A stretch of DNA of 64,000 bases, taken from NCBI RefSeq assembly GCF_037126465.1, contig NC_088210.1:21477511-21541510 (forward strand), written 5' to 3'. The position numbers and the translations under genes are program-made. Each line of letters starts with the position of its first letter. The first letter of the stretch is position 1. Below, one piece after another: positions 10,928 to 23,585 of the stretch. Source of the stretch: Ornithodoros turicata (taxonomy: Eukaryota; Arthropoda; Arachnida; Ixodida; Argasidae). The notes under the pieces are model-generated. The model was not told the DNA's origin and ran no database searches. It saw only the letters and a program-made list of their open reading frames with translations.

Positions 10928-12355
10928 GGGACGCTGACCTCATTTCTCCGCTAATGTTGTGTGGCCGAACGTATGCTTATTTGTATAGGGTTCTCATTTC
11001 TGTAGATGCGCGGATTCGCTGTTTGTTTCTTGACCAAACATTCAGGCCAAACATTCTTGACCAAACATTTGCCTGAAAGCCATTCAGGAACGACATGCGG
11101 TGGCCATCCACCTCGATATAGGGTATATTACAGCTTTCTAAGTCCACACATTCAGGCGAACTAGCTCGCATCCTGGGAAGGTTCGGCTGGAAGTCTCAGA
11201 AAAGGGGTAAGTGGGGACACTGTCTTGCAAGGGGAAACCACAATGTCTCGTTCTACAGGGATGGGTCGTTGTTCATATGTGCGTATATGACGACTGCACG
11301 ATGTACAGATCCACGACAAAACTTTACAGAACACCGCAGAGCGACGTATTTCTTGATCTCAGCGACACGGCGAACGGGAGTGGACACACTAACTGAGAGG
11401 TGTGTCGCGTACCCGGTCACCTGTTTGTAATTCTGTCTGCTCCTGTTTGCAGCAACCGTGTCGCTCAAATGACTGTATGCTCCACTCCAGTGTTCCGTAA
11501 ACTTTTGTCGGGACCTGTATCACATAACTGCCGACTGTTCAAGTGCACCGCAAATATTTCCCAAAAATTCGCATAAACTATACCACGCATTTCGTCCCCT
11601 CCGCCTGTGGCAACGCGTCTGGTTCTCCAAAGGACTAAAATCATTCTTTCGTTTCGTTTCGTTTCGTGCGTGCGTGCGTGCGTGTGTGTGTGTGTGTGTG
11701 GTATTGAGCCCGATGTTCTGGTTCACGATCAGGCAATCATTGTCGCCACCCACTAATTGACGGCACTGAAGTGGAAATGTGTATGCGCTTTCCCTCTCCT
11801 TCTTTCTCAAGAAGAGCGACAATGCGTAGACAGGCCCCGTGATTGGTCGCCTCAAACGATCTGCGGAAATGATTGGAGAAGTCGTTTGCGGAGAGCCAGT
11901 AAGAGCCCGCTCCTTCTGTGTTGGTGTCGAGGTATATAAAAGCACCTTTCCGTATACGGGAGGAGAAATTGTACATTTTAATGTCCCTTTAAAAGAGAGA
12001 GAGTGGTCACGTCATTATATGAAGGAGGTTTCGATGAAGGCTCCTTGCTGTTGCAATCGTGTGTTTCTCCGGCGTACGAGAAGACAGTCAAACTTCTGTC
12101 TTTGGTTTTGAAATGAGAGACACATCGAGGAAATCCTCAGTTACTCACTCATCTTATAGTTATAAAATGAGATTAGATACCAGTGATGTGATTAGACCGT
12201 TAGAGCCTCGAAATAAATGACTCAGCATGTATTTAAATAAAAAGTAAAGAAGAAGTAAGAAGTAAAAGAGTGTGTGTTAGACCTCCCAGTCTTCAGCACC
12301 ACCTTGGCTACCTACCACCAACGAGCAGGACGGCCATGCCGCTGGTAGAAGTGTA
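10928..12355. other. Intergenic, with microsatellite and a dispersed repeat
   Basis: It holds (TTTCG)n/(TGCG)n/(TG)n at about 11647-11700. A repeat at about 11785-11935 matches one at about 25645-25785: both share TTTCTTTCTCAAGAAG and CAAACGATCT, then GTCGTTTGCGGAGA or ATCGTTTGCGGAGA. No gene is recognised. Confidence 0.5.
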
Positions 12356-13670
12356 ATCATGACAGACTTGTACGTATCTTGAGTACGTACTCAAATACAG
12401 TATTTTAAATGCTTTTTGCGGTATTTTGGTACTTTACTCAATACTTTTTGCGACAAGTATTTTTAACGTATTTAAAATACTTTTTTCGGTATTTGCTACT
12501 CAGTACTCAAAATACTTTCCTTCCTCGTCAAGCACACTTCCCGCTGTGTCCAGATTTTCAGCTCACTGGAACTTAACCCTCATTTTTTCTCTCTCTCTCG
12601 TTTTTCTTTTTTTTTTTTTTTTGCGGGAATTCAGGAATCTGTCATTTATCCTCGTGTACAATAGGCTTGTCCCACGCCTGGCCTTGTTGTCAAAAACCAA
12701 CTTCGTCAGGAAACGCTTCCTATTCATAGTTAGGGAGTGACTTTTTCGGGTTAAACCCGATTCCGCTCGGTTATTCCCCTCCGAATTGATCTCCGACCAA
12801 TTCGGGTTAAAACCGATTTCTCCCCGAATTCCAGTCACTATAAAATCCTCAAGTGGCGCTTCCACTGAAGACGAACAAAGGTCGCCACGTGTAACACATA
12901 TAAGAATGGGTCACTTATACGTTCCCAGCAATACACCCATGTGTGTCAACACTGTCTATGCCTTCGGGGATTAGCACTGGAAGGTAACGATCCCGCAAAA
13001 AAAATTTAAAAAAGTGAGAGAGAGATTAGGAAAGGACTTAATAGACAAGAGGAGAAACAAAAACACCCGATAACATCCGAAGGCACAATTATCGCCCGAT
13101 TTCTCCCCGAATTATAGATTTAAAAATAGCGCCCGATTTTTACCCCCCGAATCTGAGAAAGGCATTTAACCCGAAAAAGTCACTCCCTATTCATAGTGCC
13201 AGGTGAATCCCCATGGGATTAGGTACAAGAGAATCCCGGCATTTATTTCCTTGGTCACCAAAGCAATAAACACGTGCCAGAGATTGAAAATCCCGTACTG
13301 ACATACTCGAGGGATTACGAAGTTTTGGGTCACAAAATATCACCAGAGTTTACTTGGGTTCACCAAGGTTCACCAAGCTATTACTTGACACCAAGACCTC
13401 GAAAATGAAAGATAGGCTTAAGCATGGCGGATGAAGTTTATTCCTTTCATTTGTACGGCCACGTTCAGAATACGCGTTTCACTTACTGCTAAATACTAAT
13501 GCACTTTAAAGAGCATCTTAAATACTTCTTAGAGTATTTTGGTGCTCTACTCAAATTACTTCGAGTTTTGAGTATTTTGTACTCTATTTTAAATACTTTT
13601 TACATGAAGTATTTATAGTATCTTATTTTAATTACCTTTGCGCGGTATTTTGTACAAGTCTGAATCATGA
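12356..13670. mobile_element. AT-rich TIR element split by a nested insertion
   Basis: The ends are inverted copies: the left is ATGACAGACTTGTACG and the right is the reverse complement of TCATGATTCAGACTTGTACA. The body is full of AAGTATTTTAAAATACT-like words. A related partial copy starts near 45378. A complete second element (12733-13187) sits inside. No coding capacity. Confidence 0.6.
12733..13187. mobile_element. Nested MITE, 455 bp
   Basis: It begins GGGAGTGACTTTTTCGGGTT and ends with the exact reverse complement. TATTCATAG occurs on both sides (12721-12729 and 13188-13196), three bases away on the left and abutting on the right; this is read as a 9-bp target duplication. It interrupts the AT-rich element at 12356-13670 and is therefore younger. 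Confidence 0.75.
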
Positions 13671-14205
13671 TGGGGTATGCGAGGGGCGGTGGTCGGCCCC
13701 ATGCACTGTGTGAGTAACGGAAGTTCCTGCGTGACTAGCATCATCCCTTTTCCTTTCAGTCCAATCTGTCACCCCACCAAAGTGGTTTCATCCCGCTATC
13801 TTCGTGTAATACCGGCACATATTTCAGATAACGGGATGCTACGTGCCTGCGTGGAATTCCCTCGGAAGGTGAGCCAGACTTTCGATACATTATCAGAGTA
13901 ACGCGGCGTCGCTCAAGTACGGCAATGATTATTTGCGCACGGCAACAATAGCCGTCCACGTGGTTGCGGGATGTGTGCAACTGATAAGGCTCTGGCAAAG
14001 TGTGGCACGACCTGGGAGGATTAGAAATGGCTAGGGTGGGGAGGGTGATTACATTTTATTACATTTCGTTTACATTTTGTGTGGGAATTTGTTGAGAGTT
14101 ACGTTTTGGAAGTAATAATGACGATATGGATTCATTTCCCGCGGGTGCCGCTTGGGTTGTTATCCCGGATGATACCAACATAACGGGGTGGGGGGCACGA
14201 TAATA

Positions 14206-14583
14206 GTGAGTTTTAGCGAGTCGTTTGTGCCCGAATCAAACGACCGATTCTGCCGATTCGAAAAGCGAATATGGGAAGCGAACGACAGAGACTTTTAGGA
14301 GATCGGACAATTCGTTCATCTCCAAATGCGTTCCAGATGGATTTCAGTAGCGACTGGATCCCACTACACCTTCGCTACTGTCATGGCCACTGTAAACAGC
14401 CGCCATCTTGCTTCGCGATGTCAATAGGTCGTGCTCGCCGAATACAAGGAAACGACTCAGCGCGATTGGGTCGTTCGTATACGAAACCGCGCGCCCAATG
14501 ACTCGCCAACCATTTCGTAATGCGCATGCTCGACACTCGTATCGGTCGTTTCGTTCATGCGAAAACGACTCGCTAAAGCTCCC
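14206..14583. mobile_element. MITE with GAGTTTTAGCGAGTCGTTT ends
   Basis: The left end is GTGAGTTTTAGCGAGTCGTT and the right end is the reverse complement of GGGAGCTTTAGCGAGTCGTT. Flanking TAATA and TAATG may be the remains of a target duplication. Interior frames are short and unrecognised. Confidence 0.6.
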
Positions 14584-15439
14584 TAATGTCACAACTTGAA
14601 CAAAACGAAAACATATCCTTGGAGTAAAATTGTGATAAATTGCTCTTCCGCTGATTATCGCTTTCAATTGCAGCACAATTTGCGTCTTTGTCAGCGTTTC
14701 TAGTATTACAGACGGTGCCCATCTTTACAATGTCCATCGTTATTGTATAGAGGTATTTGTACTGGGTCTGGTATTTAGATAGAGTTAGCAGAACCGTTGA
14801 TGACGTCACCGTGAAGTCATTGTACATACCGGAACCAATAGACTCAGAATCGTACCCGTTCAGCGGTTGCAGTGGATACGGCCAATGGTCCACTAATACT
14901 TTCTATTAACGAGTTTTAGGGCCGGAACGTGTTTACGATAACCGCATCCCATGTCATCATCACTTCTTCATTTATTGTTGTTGTTGATAACCGCAACGGA
15001 AGCATATGATAAGGCGATCGCCTCATTTCTTTCAAGCGTCTGACGACACGTAGGTGTTCTTTGATTTGACAGTATCTTCTTAGTCGAGTGACTCCGGTAT
15101 AGTAAATATTCCCTATATACTGATAGATAATTTAATTCTCAACTCCGTATTGACGCCATTCTCTTTTTCTTCAAAGGTGCGGTGCCGCTATCGCGACGAG
15201 TATTTCGGCTCCCATATATCTAATCTTAAAACGCCCAGGGAATAAAAATGATTAGCGCAAGTAGAGGGGGATGAGGGTACAGACGAAAAAAAAAACTTTC
15301 AGTGCTGTGCATTGCGAAATATTTGTGCAGTTATGTCTATAAATTGGCTTTATAAATATCGACTGAGCGCTAAATATACGCAAGGGATGTCCCGAGCACC
15401 AGCGAACATGGAAACCAAGCTTTAAAGACGAAGCGGCTC
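14584..15439. other. Intergenic, nothing recognised
   Basis: Only chance-length frames were found. No terminal repeats or tRNA-like segments are evident. Confidence 0.5.
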
Positions 15440-15474
15440 TATACCATGAAATAACAATAATAATAATAACAGTA

Positions 15475-15506
<32 letters not shown>

Positions 15507-16340
15507 GATAATAATAACAGTAGTAATAATAATAATAATATCTTTATTAACCCACCCAAGAACAGCCAAAGCCTTGGTATTGGCGTACGTATAGACGATA
15601 CAGGTAAGGACTTACACATACATATACATATTATGCAGAAAAAAAAAAAATATCTAGGAACATAATCAGAACCGAAACATGATAGGAAAATAATCATATT
15701 AGTACATATGGTATACAGACATACAGTACATGGCACTAAAAAGAAAGAAAAAAAAACTGTTCAACTTCACATGCTGCGGAGTGAACGCCATGGGAGAGTC
15801 TGAGAAACATTTGTATGGAGTTAAAGATATCAAGAGAGGGGTGAATTGCGTTTGTCATTTGTTGAATATGCGATCGGATTTACAGGCATATGGTGGGATA
15901 GGTACTGGTTATTCGCGTGTCTGGTTACATTGACAGGTACGACTATATGAAGCTGATGTATAATAAAGATGGTGTATGGAGAAGTCTGTGTAAGATCTTG
16001 TAGCAAAGCATAATATCATGAAAACGGCGTCGCGTTTAGAGTGGTTCGAGGTTAAGAAATGACATTATATCCCTGTAGACGTACATTCTAAAGCCGGAGT
16101 TCTTTCTCAAAAACACACTATGTACAATATGTGTAGAAATTTTTTTCTGGTCAGTTTCAGTCCGTGACGAGTCAGTGTAGGAAAGAGAGCTCCACACTGG
16201 AGACGCGTATTCCAGTCGCGGTAAAATCAAGGATCGATACAGGTGAAGAAATACAGAAGGCGTGGAAAAGATTTTACATGTACATGTGAGCAAGCAAATA
16301 ATTTTGAGAGCTGAAGAGCGTACGTAGGAGACGTGGTCAT
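15440..16340 (-). mobile_element. 3' end of a non-LTR retrotransposon (LINE), decayed
   Basis: The minus strand encodes the C-terminal part of a LINE reverse-transcriptase ORF. LYRSLILPRLEYASPVWSSL matches the conserved block after the RT palm, followed by MSFLNLEPL, then one frame over KRDAVFMILCFATRSYTDF. A 3' UTR follows, ending GGGTGGGTTAATAAAGA and a (TAT/ATT)n tail at 15440-15548. The frame is broken by at least one shift and the 5' part is absent. CR1/Jockey-like by motif; the clade is not certain. Confidence 0.7.
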
Positions 16341-17909
16341 GATGATGATGATGATGATAATAATAATAACAATAATAATAATAATAAACTAAAAAGTTGC
16401 TGGCAACTTTTTTTTTTTTTCGTCCGTCTGCGCGGATCTGTTCGAACGTACAGCCTCGGGTATTTGCAGTACATGTTCTGTTCTCCACGGAGGATACCTC
16501 TAGTTATGGGCAATGAAATATATTATTCCACGGCATCTTGCCATTAACATTTACAGGTTAATAATAACCTTAGCTATATAAAAGAAATTCCTACTTACCT
16601 ACTTCGCCATAAATAACCTAAGATACACAAAAGCTGTAAGTGTGCGCAGCATAACCCATTAAACGATATGGTTCAATTCTCGTGCCAGAGAAGTCTTTAT
16701 GTACATAATTCCTGTCAGCGATCGCATGGCGTCACCCCGTCCTGTTCACCTTCGTAAGTGCGATATAAAAAAACCTTATCAGTATGCACTCACTGGTGCA
16801 CACGAGCGCCAGATACCAGTTATAGACAGCAATGAAGAGATATATAGAGGGGCAGAAAATTGCTTCGCCGCGCGAAAAACAGCCGTTTCTCGGTTCCGAT
16901 AAGGACGCCTGGGCAAAAATAAGTCCCTTATACGGCTACACGTGATAATCCGTATCGTGGACGGCTCGCATCAACACCTCCTTCAAGAAGGGCTGTTGGC
17001 AGACGTAGCTCTTTTTCAGCATGCCGCGGCGGTCATTCATTACGGGGAAGCTTATCACCAGGGGGGGGAAGGAAATCACGTGTACAGGTGGCTATACAGA
17101 GACGAAAGGGCTTGCTTATGTTAACATATGGTATGTCCGTTATTTACGAGAAAAAAAAGAAGAAAGGAAAGAGAACATTGCGTTATTGCGAAGTCAATAT
17201 ACAGTTTCATTCTTTTTTCTTTTTTTTTCTTTTTTTTACTTCTGGCTCCTGAGCTGCTGTTTTTGTGCGATCAATAATCTGAATGGAACGCCAGCGAAAA
17301 ACCGCGTGACAGTATATATAGTACATCGTGTTAAAAAAGAAAAAGAAAAAACATACAACCAGGACGGGGGCCCTGGAACATTTGTTTACAGCTCCTAACA
17401 GCATTTTGCGGAGCGCAAGTTCAGAGATGAATAGATATGTCATTTATCATATTTCTTTCAAACTTAAGTCTCCTCGAAGGTAAATATTGCAGAAACGAGG
17501 CATGCCCAGGGTACATTTCTTATAGTGCTGTATGTATATCAGTTATATGATCAGGTTTATGCGTAAGTGTGATCAACGTTAGCCGTTCAGAATGCTTCCG
17601 CGCACTGCTGAAGAACCCTCAGGTGGTGAACATCGGCTTCGTTGAAGCTGCCTCCCTCAGTACATTACGCACACATAAACATAAAGTGACGACACAAACA
17701 AAGAAACGTAACACAATCTTCAGTGTACCTAAGAACATGGCAGATTGAAAAATGGCAGTCGTTTAATCTCGGTCGCTCAGCTTGTGTGTGCTCCAGCCTC
17801 GAAATAGTTCCGTTCTATCATGTTCACAACTAATGACTTGGGATAACTGATGTTCTGAGGCTGGAACAACATAGAGAATAGAAGGGACAATCACATACAA
17901 GGCCTCAAG
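16341..17909. other. Intergenic, microsatellites only
   Basis: A GAT/AAT repeat at about 16338-16386 abuts the LINE. Poly-T and poly-A tracts lie near 16408-16420 and 17213-17238. Nothing else is recognised. Confidence 0.5.
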
Positions 17910-18020
17910 TTGCCTAAGAAATTAACGATGAAAGATGAAAGTCACTGAAAAGGTTAGCCAGCTGTAGGACTCGAACCCACATCTTCTGGATTACCGGTCC
18001 AGGGTCCATCGTTAATGACT
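17910..18020 (-). repeat. Second tRNA-derived SINE family, short copy
   Basis: On the minus strand a B-box GTGGGTTCGAGTCCTACAGC is followed by a tail TGACTTTCATCTTTCATCGT. CCTGGACCGGTAATCCAGAA precedes it. It is distinct from the SINE at 10635. Confidence 0.5.
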
Positions 18021-18549
18021 TGGGCCCGGAAATTGAGACAATGAAACGCAAAAATAGGCGCGTTAATCCGGTACTCTCTTTGGCTTTGTTCGCATTTCAG
18101 AATGCTCCATCCAGGAAAACTTGCTCGTTTTAAAGGCTATGGTATCGTACAAGCTTTACTTCTGGTTCACGAATGCTGAGGCGGCCTATACAGAACCACG
18201 TTATATCGAATAATACCAGTGATCTTCAAAAGCCAAGAGAGGCCAAATCTTTTGATGAAATATAACTGAACCTCTTCTAGAAAACCAAGGTGCTGAAGGA
18301 AACCAAACTCAAAAAACGGAACAGAAGGCACAAACATGCAGAAACGAAACGCAAAATGCAGCACTCAGCATGAGCATCAAAGGCGTACTCGCGCTTGCAC
18401 TCTAAAAAAGGCTGTTATGGCATCTAAAATGTTAAATCATGCCACTATACTCAACAGGGTTGATAAAAAGGCAGGCCACCCCGAAAATGTCGCATTTAGG
18501 TATTTATAGGCATTTTTTAAGCAAGTGCCTAAAATTCCGGGCCTTACTA

Positions 18550-18580
18550 ATGACGTTGCAAGTTGCAAACTTGCAACGTC
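18550..18580. repeat. Short near-perfect palindrome
   Basis: GACGTTGCAAGTT and its reverse complement flank a 3-base centre. The surrounding 18.0-19.2 kb has no recognised gene; the 134-codon plus frame at 18688-19092 shows no known domain. Confidence 0.5.
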
Positions 18581-19393
18581 AACGTCACAGGGAAAGCAAC
18601 GAACTCGCGGCCAACATGCAGCAGAGGGCTCCTTCTACCAGGCTAATTAGTCTTAATTAGAGGTCGGCCATCAGCCAATTATTATAATTGAATTCTTTGC
18701 TAGGTTCCAATCAAGCCACCGGTTCGGGACAAGACTTGCTGGTTACGTTTCGCCACATCGAGGCTTATGGCCATGAGGCTTATCTTGTGTTCCTCTGCTC
18801 GTGTTCCAGCCTCAAGAACAGTTACTTTTCATCGTGTACTTCTAAGTCGCCTCCATGTTGGTCGAACTCCTTTGTGACGTCAGCCAAGGTGCTGTTCGCC
18901 AACACCACCTCGTGGCGAATTAGCGTGGTCATTTCGTGGCAACATACGGCCTACATAGCGCTGGGGCTTCCTTTCAGCTTGCCCATTTTTTCAAGTGATC
19001 CTGGTTTGAATGCCTGCGCTGTGTTGGGGTTTTCCCTTATCTTTCTTCAGGTGCTAACTGTCGGCACAGTTCCCCGTGAAGTTGGCCAATGACGCGCGAT
19101 CCTCCCGAGGAACATGCAGCGAAGCCAAGCAGACATATCAGTTCGCAATAAAACGTGACCAACCAACAGGTATACTTTGCATTCTGTAAATTCCCTTGTA
19201 TACTATGTTCCCGATAAGAAAGGTTAGGTGCAAGCGATGCATAAGGTAATAGGGAGTTTTAGTACCACGAACGCAAAGAACTCACATCCCCATTTTTTTC
19301 TTTATTCACATCACATCACATCACGCAAAGAAGTAGCGGGGGCACATTGTGCCTGCGCAGAACGTGAGTTTGGGTACAGAGCGTGCGCGTGCA

Positions 19394-19920
19394 CACTCTA
19401 AGAAAAAAGGAGTAGAACAGGGAGTAATTGCAGCTTCTACTCCCGTAGTCTGCAATTACTCCCCAGTTTAGTCCCCTAACCCGACATTTAGTCCCGACAT
19501 TTACTCCCGAGGACTGCAAATTGTCAGTAAACTTCGCGCATGGTCTCCTGTAACAGTCTACGTAAATACGTGTCCGTGGTCAATTTGAACGACATAAGGC
19601 TGTATAACTCAGACAACGTAGCAATTTTCCAGCCACACAGAGTAAGAAACAGTTAGCGCATCTTCCTTCGCAAATTGTGCCCTAGTCTGGTGCAAGATTT
19701 TATATCACTCGATATATCACTGTTGACGGTTTGCTTCAAAGTATTTTCATGCATGCACACCAATTATGTACCTGGGACTCTTACAACAGCGCGTGAAATG
19801 CAGTCTCCACTCTGTGACATTCATTTACTCCCGTGCATTTACTCCCGAAAGGGACTATTTTTTGTGGCAATGCATTTAGTCCCCCAAAGGAGTAAAAGTT
19901 CTCCTTTTTTTCTTAGAGTG
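19394..19920. mobile_element. MITE with CACTCTAAGAAAAAAGGAG ends, 527 bp
   Basis: It begins CACTCTAAGAAAAAAGGAGT and ends in the near reverse complement (CTCCTTTTTTTCTTAGAGTG). The interior repeats TTTAGTCCC, TTTACTCCCG and GGAGTAATTGCAG. A second copy, inverted and carrying an insertion, is at 47253-47923. Confidence 0.7.
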
Positions 19921-20180
19921 CAGTGTGAACACGTTACTTACGCCTACCCGCTACTAACCTAACCTAATGCCGCTACTGACCAAGCCTGACGCTGCTTCCG
20001 CTAACCTTACCTGACCTAACCTAAAACTCTAAAACTGGAAGGAGCATGTTCACACTGCGCACGCGCTGTACGCAAACTCGCGTTTTGCGCATGCGGAATG
20101 TGTCCCCGCTACTTCTGTGCGTACGCAAAGATATTAGAGAGTTTCAGTACATCGTACGCTATCGCCTATGCGTATGTAAG

Positions 20181-20374
20181 AGATAGCGTTGGTGGTTCTG
20201 CGAAGGCCGTAAGAGAAAGAGAGCTTCGCGCAATGCGCAGAACCACCAACACTATCCCTTACGTACGCAACGGATACGATAGCGTACGCAAGGGATAGCG
20301 TGGTTGTTCTGCGCAATGCGCAGAGCTTTGTTTATGTCTTGCGCGTGCGCAGAACCACCAACGCTATCCCTTAC
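20181..20374. repeat. Two adjacent hairpins built from one unit
   Basis: The unit GCGCAGAACCACCAACGCTA with TCCCTTACG occurs four times in alternating orientation. Arms are 20181-20201 with 20236-20259, and 20287-20314 with 20347-20374. AATGCGCAG occurs in each loop region. Confidence 0.6.
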
Positions 20375-20409
20375 GTATCCCTTACGTAACGGCATGTAAC
20401 GTTATGCTA

Positions 20410-20582
20410 GTGTTTATTTTCTTCTTTCTTTCTTTCCTTTTCCTTTCTTTTCTTCTTTTCCCCTTTTTTCTTTTTCCTTCCTTTTCTTTTTCGTTTCCCC
20501 CCTTTTTTCCGGAATAGCAAGCTGGATCTTTGCCTGGCTAACCTTTCCTTTCTTTTTTTCTTAATAAACATATACCGCCCCC
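20410..20582 (+). repeat. Polypyrimidine tract and LINE-like 3' tail
   Basis: About 100 bases of almost pure C/T run at 20410-20515. Then come GAATAGCAAGCTGGATCTTT and AATAAACATATACCGCCCC, which resemble the 3' UTR tail of arthropod LINEs. No coding part is seen. Confidence 0.35.
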
Positions 20583-22104
20583 CAACCCCCACCCCTTACG
20601 TACGCAAAGGCGACGTAACGCGTTCGATACACTAAAGCCCTCTATTGTGTAGTACCCTACCCTACCCCTACCCTACCCTAAAAACCTCGTCTGTTATCGA
20701 AGCTCATGAAATGTAATATCTCCGGCACAGTGCTTCCGATTTTTCCGTTCTTTGACATCTTGCACTGTAAAACCCCGTTATTATCACGTGTGTTCTCATT
20801 GCACACACAGTGCAACACCCTTTGACCCGTTGTCGTCATTCCCTCGATGGTTATCGCCGAATTTTTACCGCTTTGCGCCCGCTACCATATCACCGTCCGA
20901 CTTGCCAACTTCGGCAGTTAAACGGGACATCAGTGCGTGCGTGTGTCAGCCATGTTTTTGACACGAGCTCCGCGCTATCTGTGTTTGTCTTGGAACGGAA
21001 CGGCAGATCCGCTGCCCGAACTTCGATCAAGTGGGTGTCGGCCCCACGTCCTAGACACGTGATGAGGAGGCCAAAGCTCTCGCTGACCAATCGCGGACGC
21101 GCCTCGCGACATAGGGGACCAGCAGTTCAACTGGTTTATCTGCTGTCTCCTATCGCGGCAGCAATTTGATGACGGACCTTTTGTTGCGCGTTATCGTGGA
21201 AGTTTCCCTTTGTCTGATGCACTGAGGTGTCTCGAAGAGGCCACAAAAAATTGGGTGTTCCGCACTTTTTATTACGTGCGCTTTCGTGGCATCGTATTCT
21301 TTTTCTGTTTGCTGCGGAGTGCTTCACGAGGCCATGCACACAGTTTGCTGAAGTCTAACCTAAAGAGAGAGAGAAAAAAATCAATTTCACTTTGTTTATT
21401 TACGTAGAAAAAGGAGGTACAGAAAAAAATCCGCCATGGGCGCCTTGGTAACATTCGTCCCCCCACACTCCGGTAACAGCGATACGTGAAAAGAAACGTC
21501 ACATAATTAGATTACAATGATGAATTCACTATATGAAAACCAAACCAAAGAATAATAGTTCAACTGAAACGAAAGGAATAATAGTATTCAAACTGAAAAA
21601 AATGTCACATACTTAGATTAGAATAATTTATTCACTATATGAAAACCAACCCAAAGAATAATGGTTCACCTGGGACATACATATAAAATATTTTTTCGAC
21701 GCCTTTTTAGACGTAGATAACACAGGTGACTCGTCAGAGAAATAAGTGTTCAAAGCGAAGCGAAGCTGACGAGAAGTTTGACGCATGGTCTGAGTACAAA
21801 ACTGTGAAACGTGGCACTGCGACCTATGGAAGTCTTACGCACCCATGACCTTCTTCAATAATTTCCTATTCATTTTTCGCTAGTTCATTACTTCACCAAC
21901 CTTACCCTACCCTCAATATCCTCAACCCCACTATCCTCACCAACCCTTGGTGGTCTGTGCTGCTACTAACCGCCCTTCAGTGGTACATGTGAGCTGGACT
22001 AGCCTCGATCCCTATCGAAGCCAATGGAAAAATGAGCGTTCCCATGAAGGTTGAAGCAATTCAATTCAATTCAATTCAATTGAAGCAGAGTTCACTGATC
22101 GCGA

Positions 22105-22186
22105 GCCGCCGATATATCGAACAGAACAGTTCGAAATACTTCAAGCCGCCGGTACTTCGAACTGTTCTGTTCGATATATTGGCGGC
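22105..22186. repeat. Hairpin with 31-bp arms
   Basis: The arms are 22105-22135 and 22156-22186 (GCCGCCGATATATCGAACAG and its complement), with one mismatch and a 20-base loop. Part of the arm, GCCGCCGG, recurs in the loop. Confidence 0.8.
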
Positions 22187-23548
22187 TTCCGAACAACAAC
22201 AACAAATAAATGATGACGATGACATGGGATATATGGAGTAATATACCCCATTACTCCCGAAGCTTTGGCTTCAATATATTGAGTACAATACTCAAGACAC
22301 CTTCAGCAAGAACCGGACAATCAAAGATTTCCCTTCGCCGTATTTGCGGTGAGGATATTTCCTTCAGAACGCAGACGCTGTCGGCAGAGGCCGTTAGAAA
22401 AACGGCACCTTTAGTTCATGGACTTCATCATGAAGGAGAATGTCAGCTCAACATATTGCTCGGACTATATACACGGAAACTCAAAGAGCGCGCGTCAGTA
22501 TAGGCCTTGTTCATTTTCGCGGCGGTTAATTTCGTCAGCTTTAACTTACGCATCGTTTGCTACTGAATACAGCGACCTAATATGTTCTCCTCATAAAGCG
22601 TCCTAAATGATGGGGGCCCTTAACGCAAACCTTTTTGTATACTCACGCTCATACGAGCTCGCTAATGAGCTTATTAGAAGGCCATGGCACGCACATGCGT
22701 CTGGCAACTATATGTGCGCTATAAAACGCGGGTGCCATAAAAGGGCGTCTAACGAGCCGCACCTGCCCAACACCCAGAGGCACCCAGAGAACCCCCGAGC
22801 GCTTTCTCCCGAAACCGCAGAGTCATCATGTCTTCCTATGGTCCTCTTTGTAGATAACCCAGCCGGGGGTAAAACCTCCCGAAACAATCCCGGCCGGCCA
22901 CCTTTGAAGGTACCCCGGGTGTCATAAAGCAATCATGATGCAGAAAAGGATGTCTTTGGGCGGTCATAAAAGCCGTGGGAAAAGGGCAGTGCCATTTTTC
23001 AGCAGGGGAGCCAATACGGCAGTGCTATTGTCTTCTGCAAGGTCAAGAAGAAAACCATCGGCGCCGGCGTGCATTAGTGATGTTTTCGATCTTCCGGTGC
23101 TTTACAGCGCTACTGATTGGAGTGGGTGCCCTTTTCGCTGGAATAAGGTGCTTTGAGGGTGAAGCTCTCGCTGGTGCTCGTATATAATGAGGTATTTTCC
23201 GAAAGAAAATGTCGTGTGGTGAGGAGTTTAACGTGTGTGGTGTGCTTCTGTGTGGCTGTTGCAAGCCGACTAATTAGGATGTCTTTTGATGCGTGGGAAC
23301 AGAGCGAAAGCTTTCCGTGCGACCAAAGACCCATGGTAAGGTTGCAGCGAGGGCTGGTCTTGTTGTAATGTTACCGACGTAAGTGAGCAGACTTTGACGC
23401 TGTTGGCAAGTGGCTCAGTTATACATGTACTGGTAATCCCTGGGGCTCAGATTGATTGATTGATTGATTGATGCATGTCTCGATGGCGGTCGAAAGGTCG
23501 CGCCGTTGAGGAATGGAAGGTCCGTCACCAGTCCGTCGCCTTTTGTCG

Positions 23549-23584
<36 letters not shown>
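23549..23584. repeat. (AC)n microsatellite
   Basis: About 18 AC units, uninterrupted. Confidence 0.95.

Positions 23585-23585
<1 letters not shown>

Larger units (their letters stand above)
19248..20645. mobile_element. Probable composite TIR element carrying nested repeats
   Basis: Left AATAGGGAGTTTTAGTACCA and the reverse complement of the right end (AATAGAGGGCTTTAGTGTAT) are alike, and both continue to CGAACGC. If they are partners, the 1.4-kb interval includes the MITE at 19394-19920, a hairpin cluster at 20181-20374 and a polypyrimidine tract at 20410-20515. Pairing of the two ends is inferred. Confidence 0.35.

Noticed and set aside
15422..15736. Poly-leucine minus frame
   Set aside because: It is the translated ATT/AAT tail of the LINE fragment.
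19950..20030. CCTAA-like words, possible interstitial telomere repeat
   Set aside because: Only two or three imperfect units, mixed with other words; far too short.
20651..20681. TACCC repeat, possible telomeric array
   Set aside because: About 30 bases, degenerate, and not the arthropod TTAGG unit.
23079..23187. Short frame with a signal-peptide-like start (MFSIFRCFTALLIGVG)
   Set aside because: Ends after 36 codons. No following exon could be joined with confidence.
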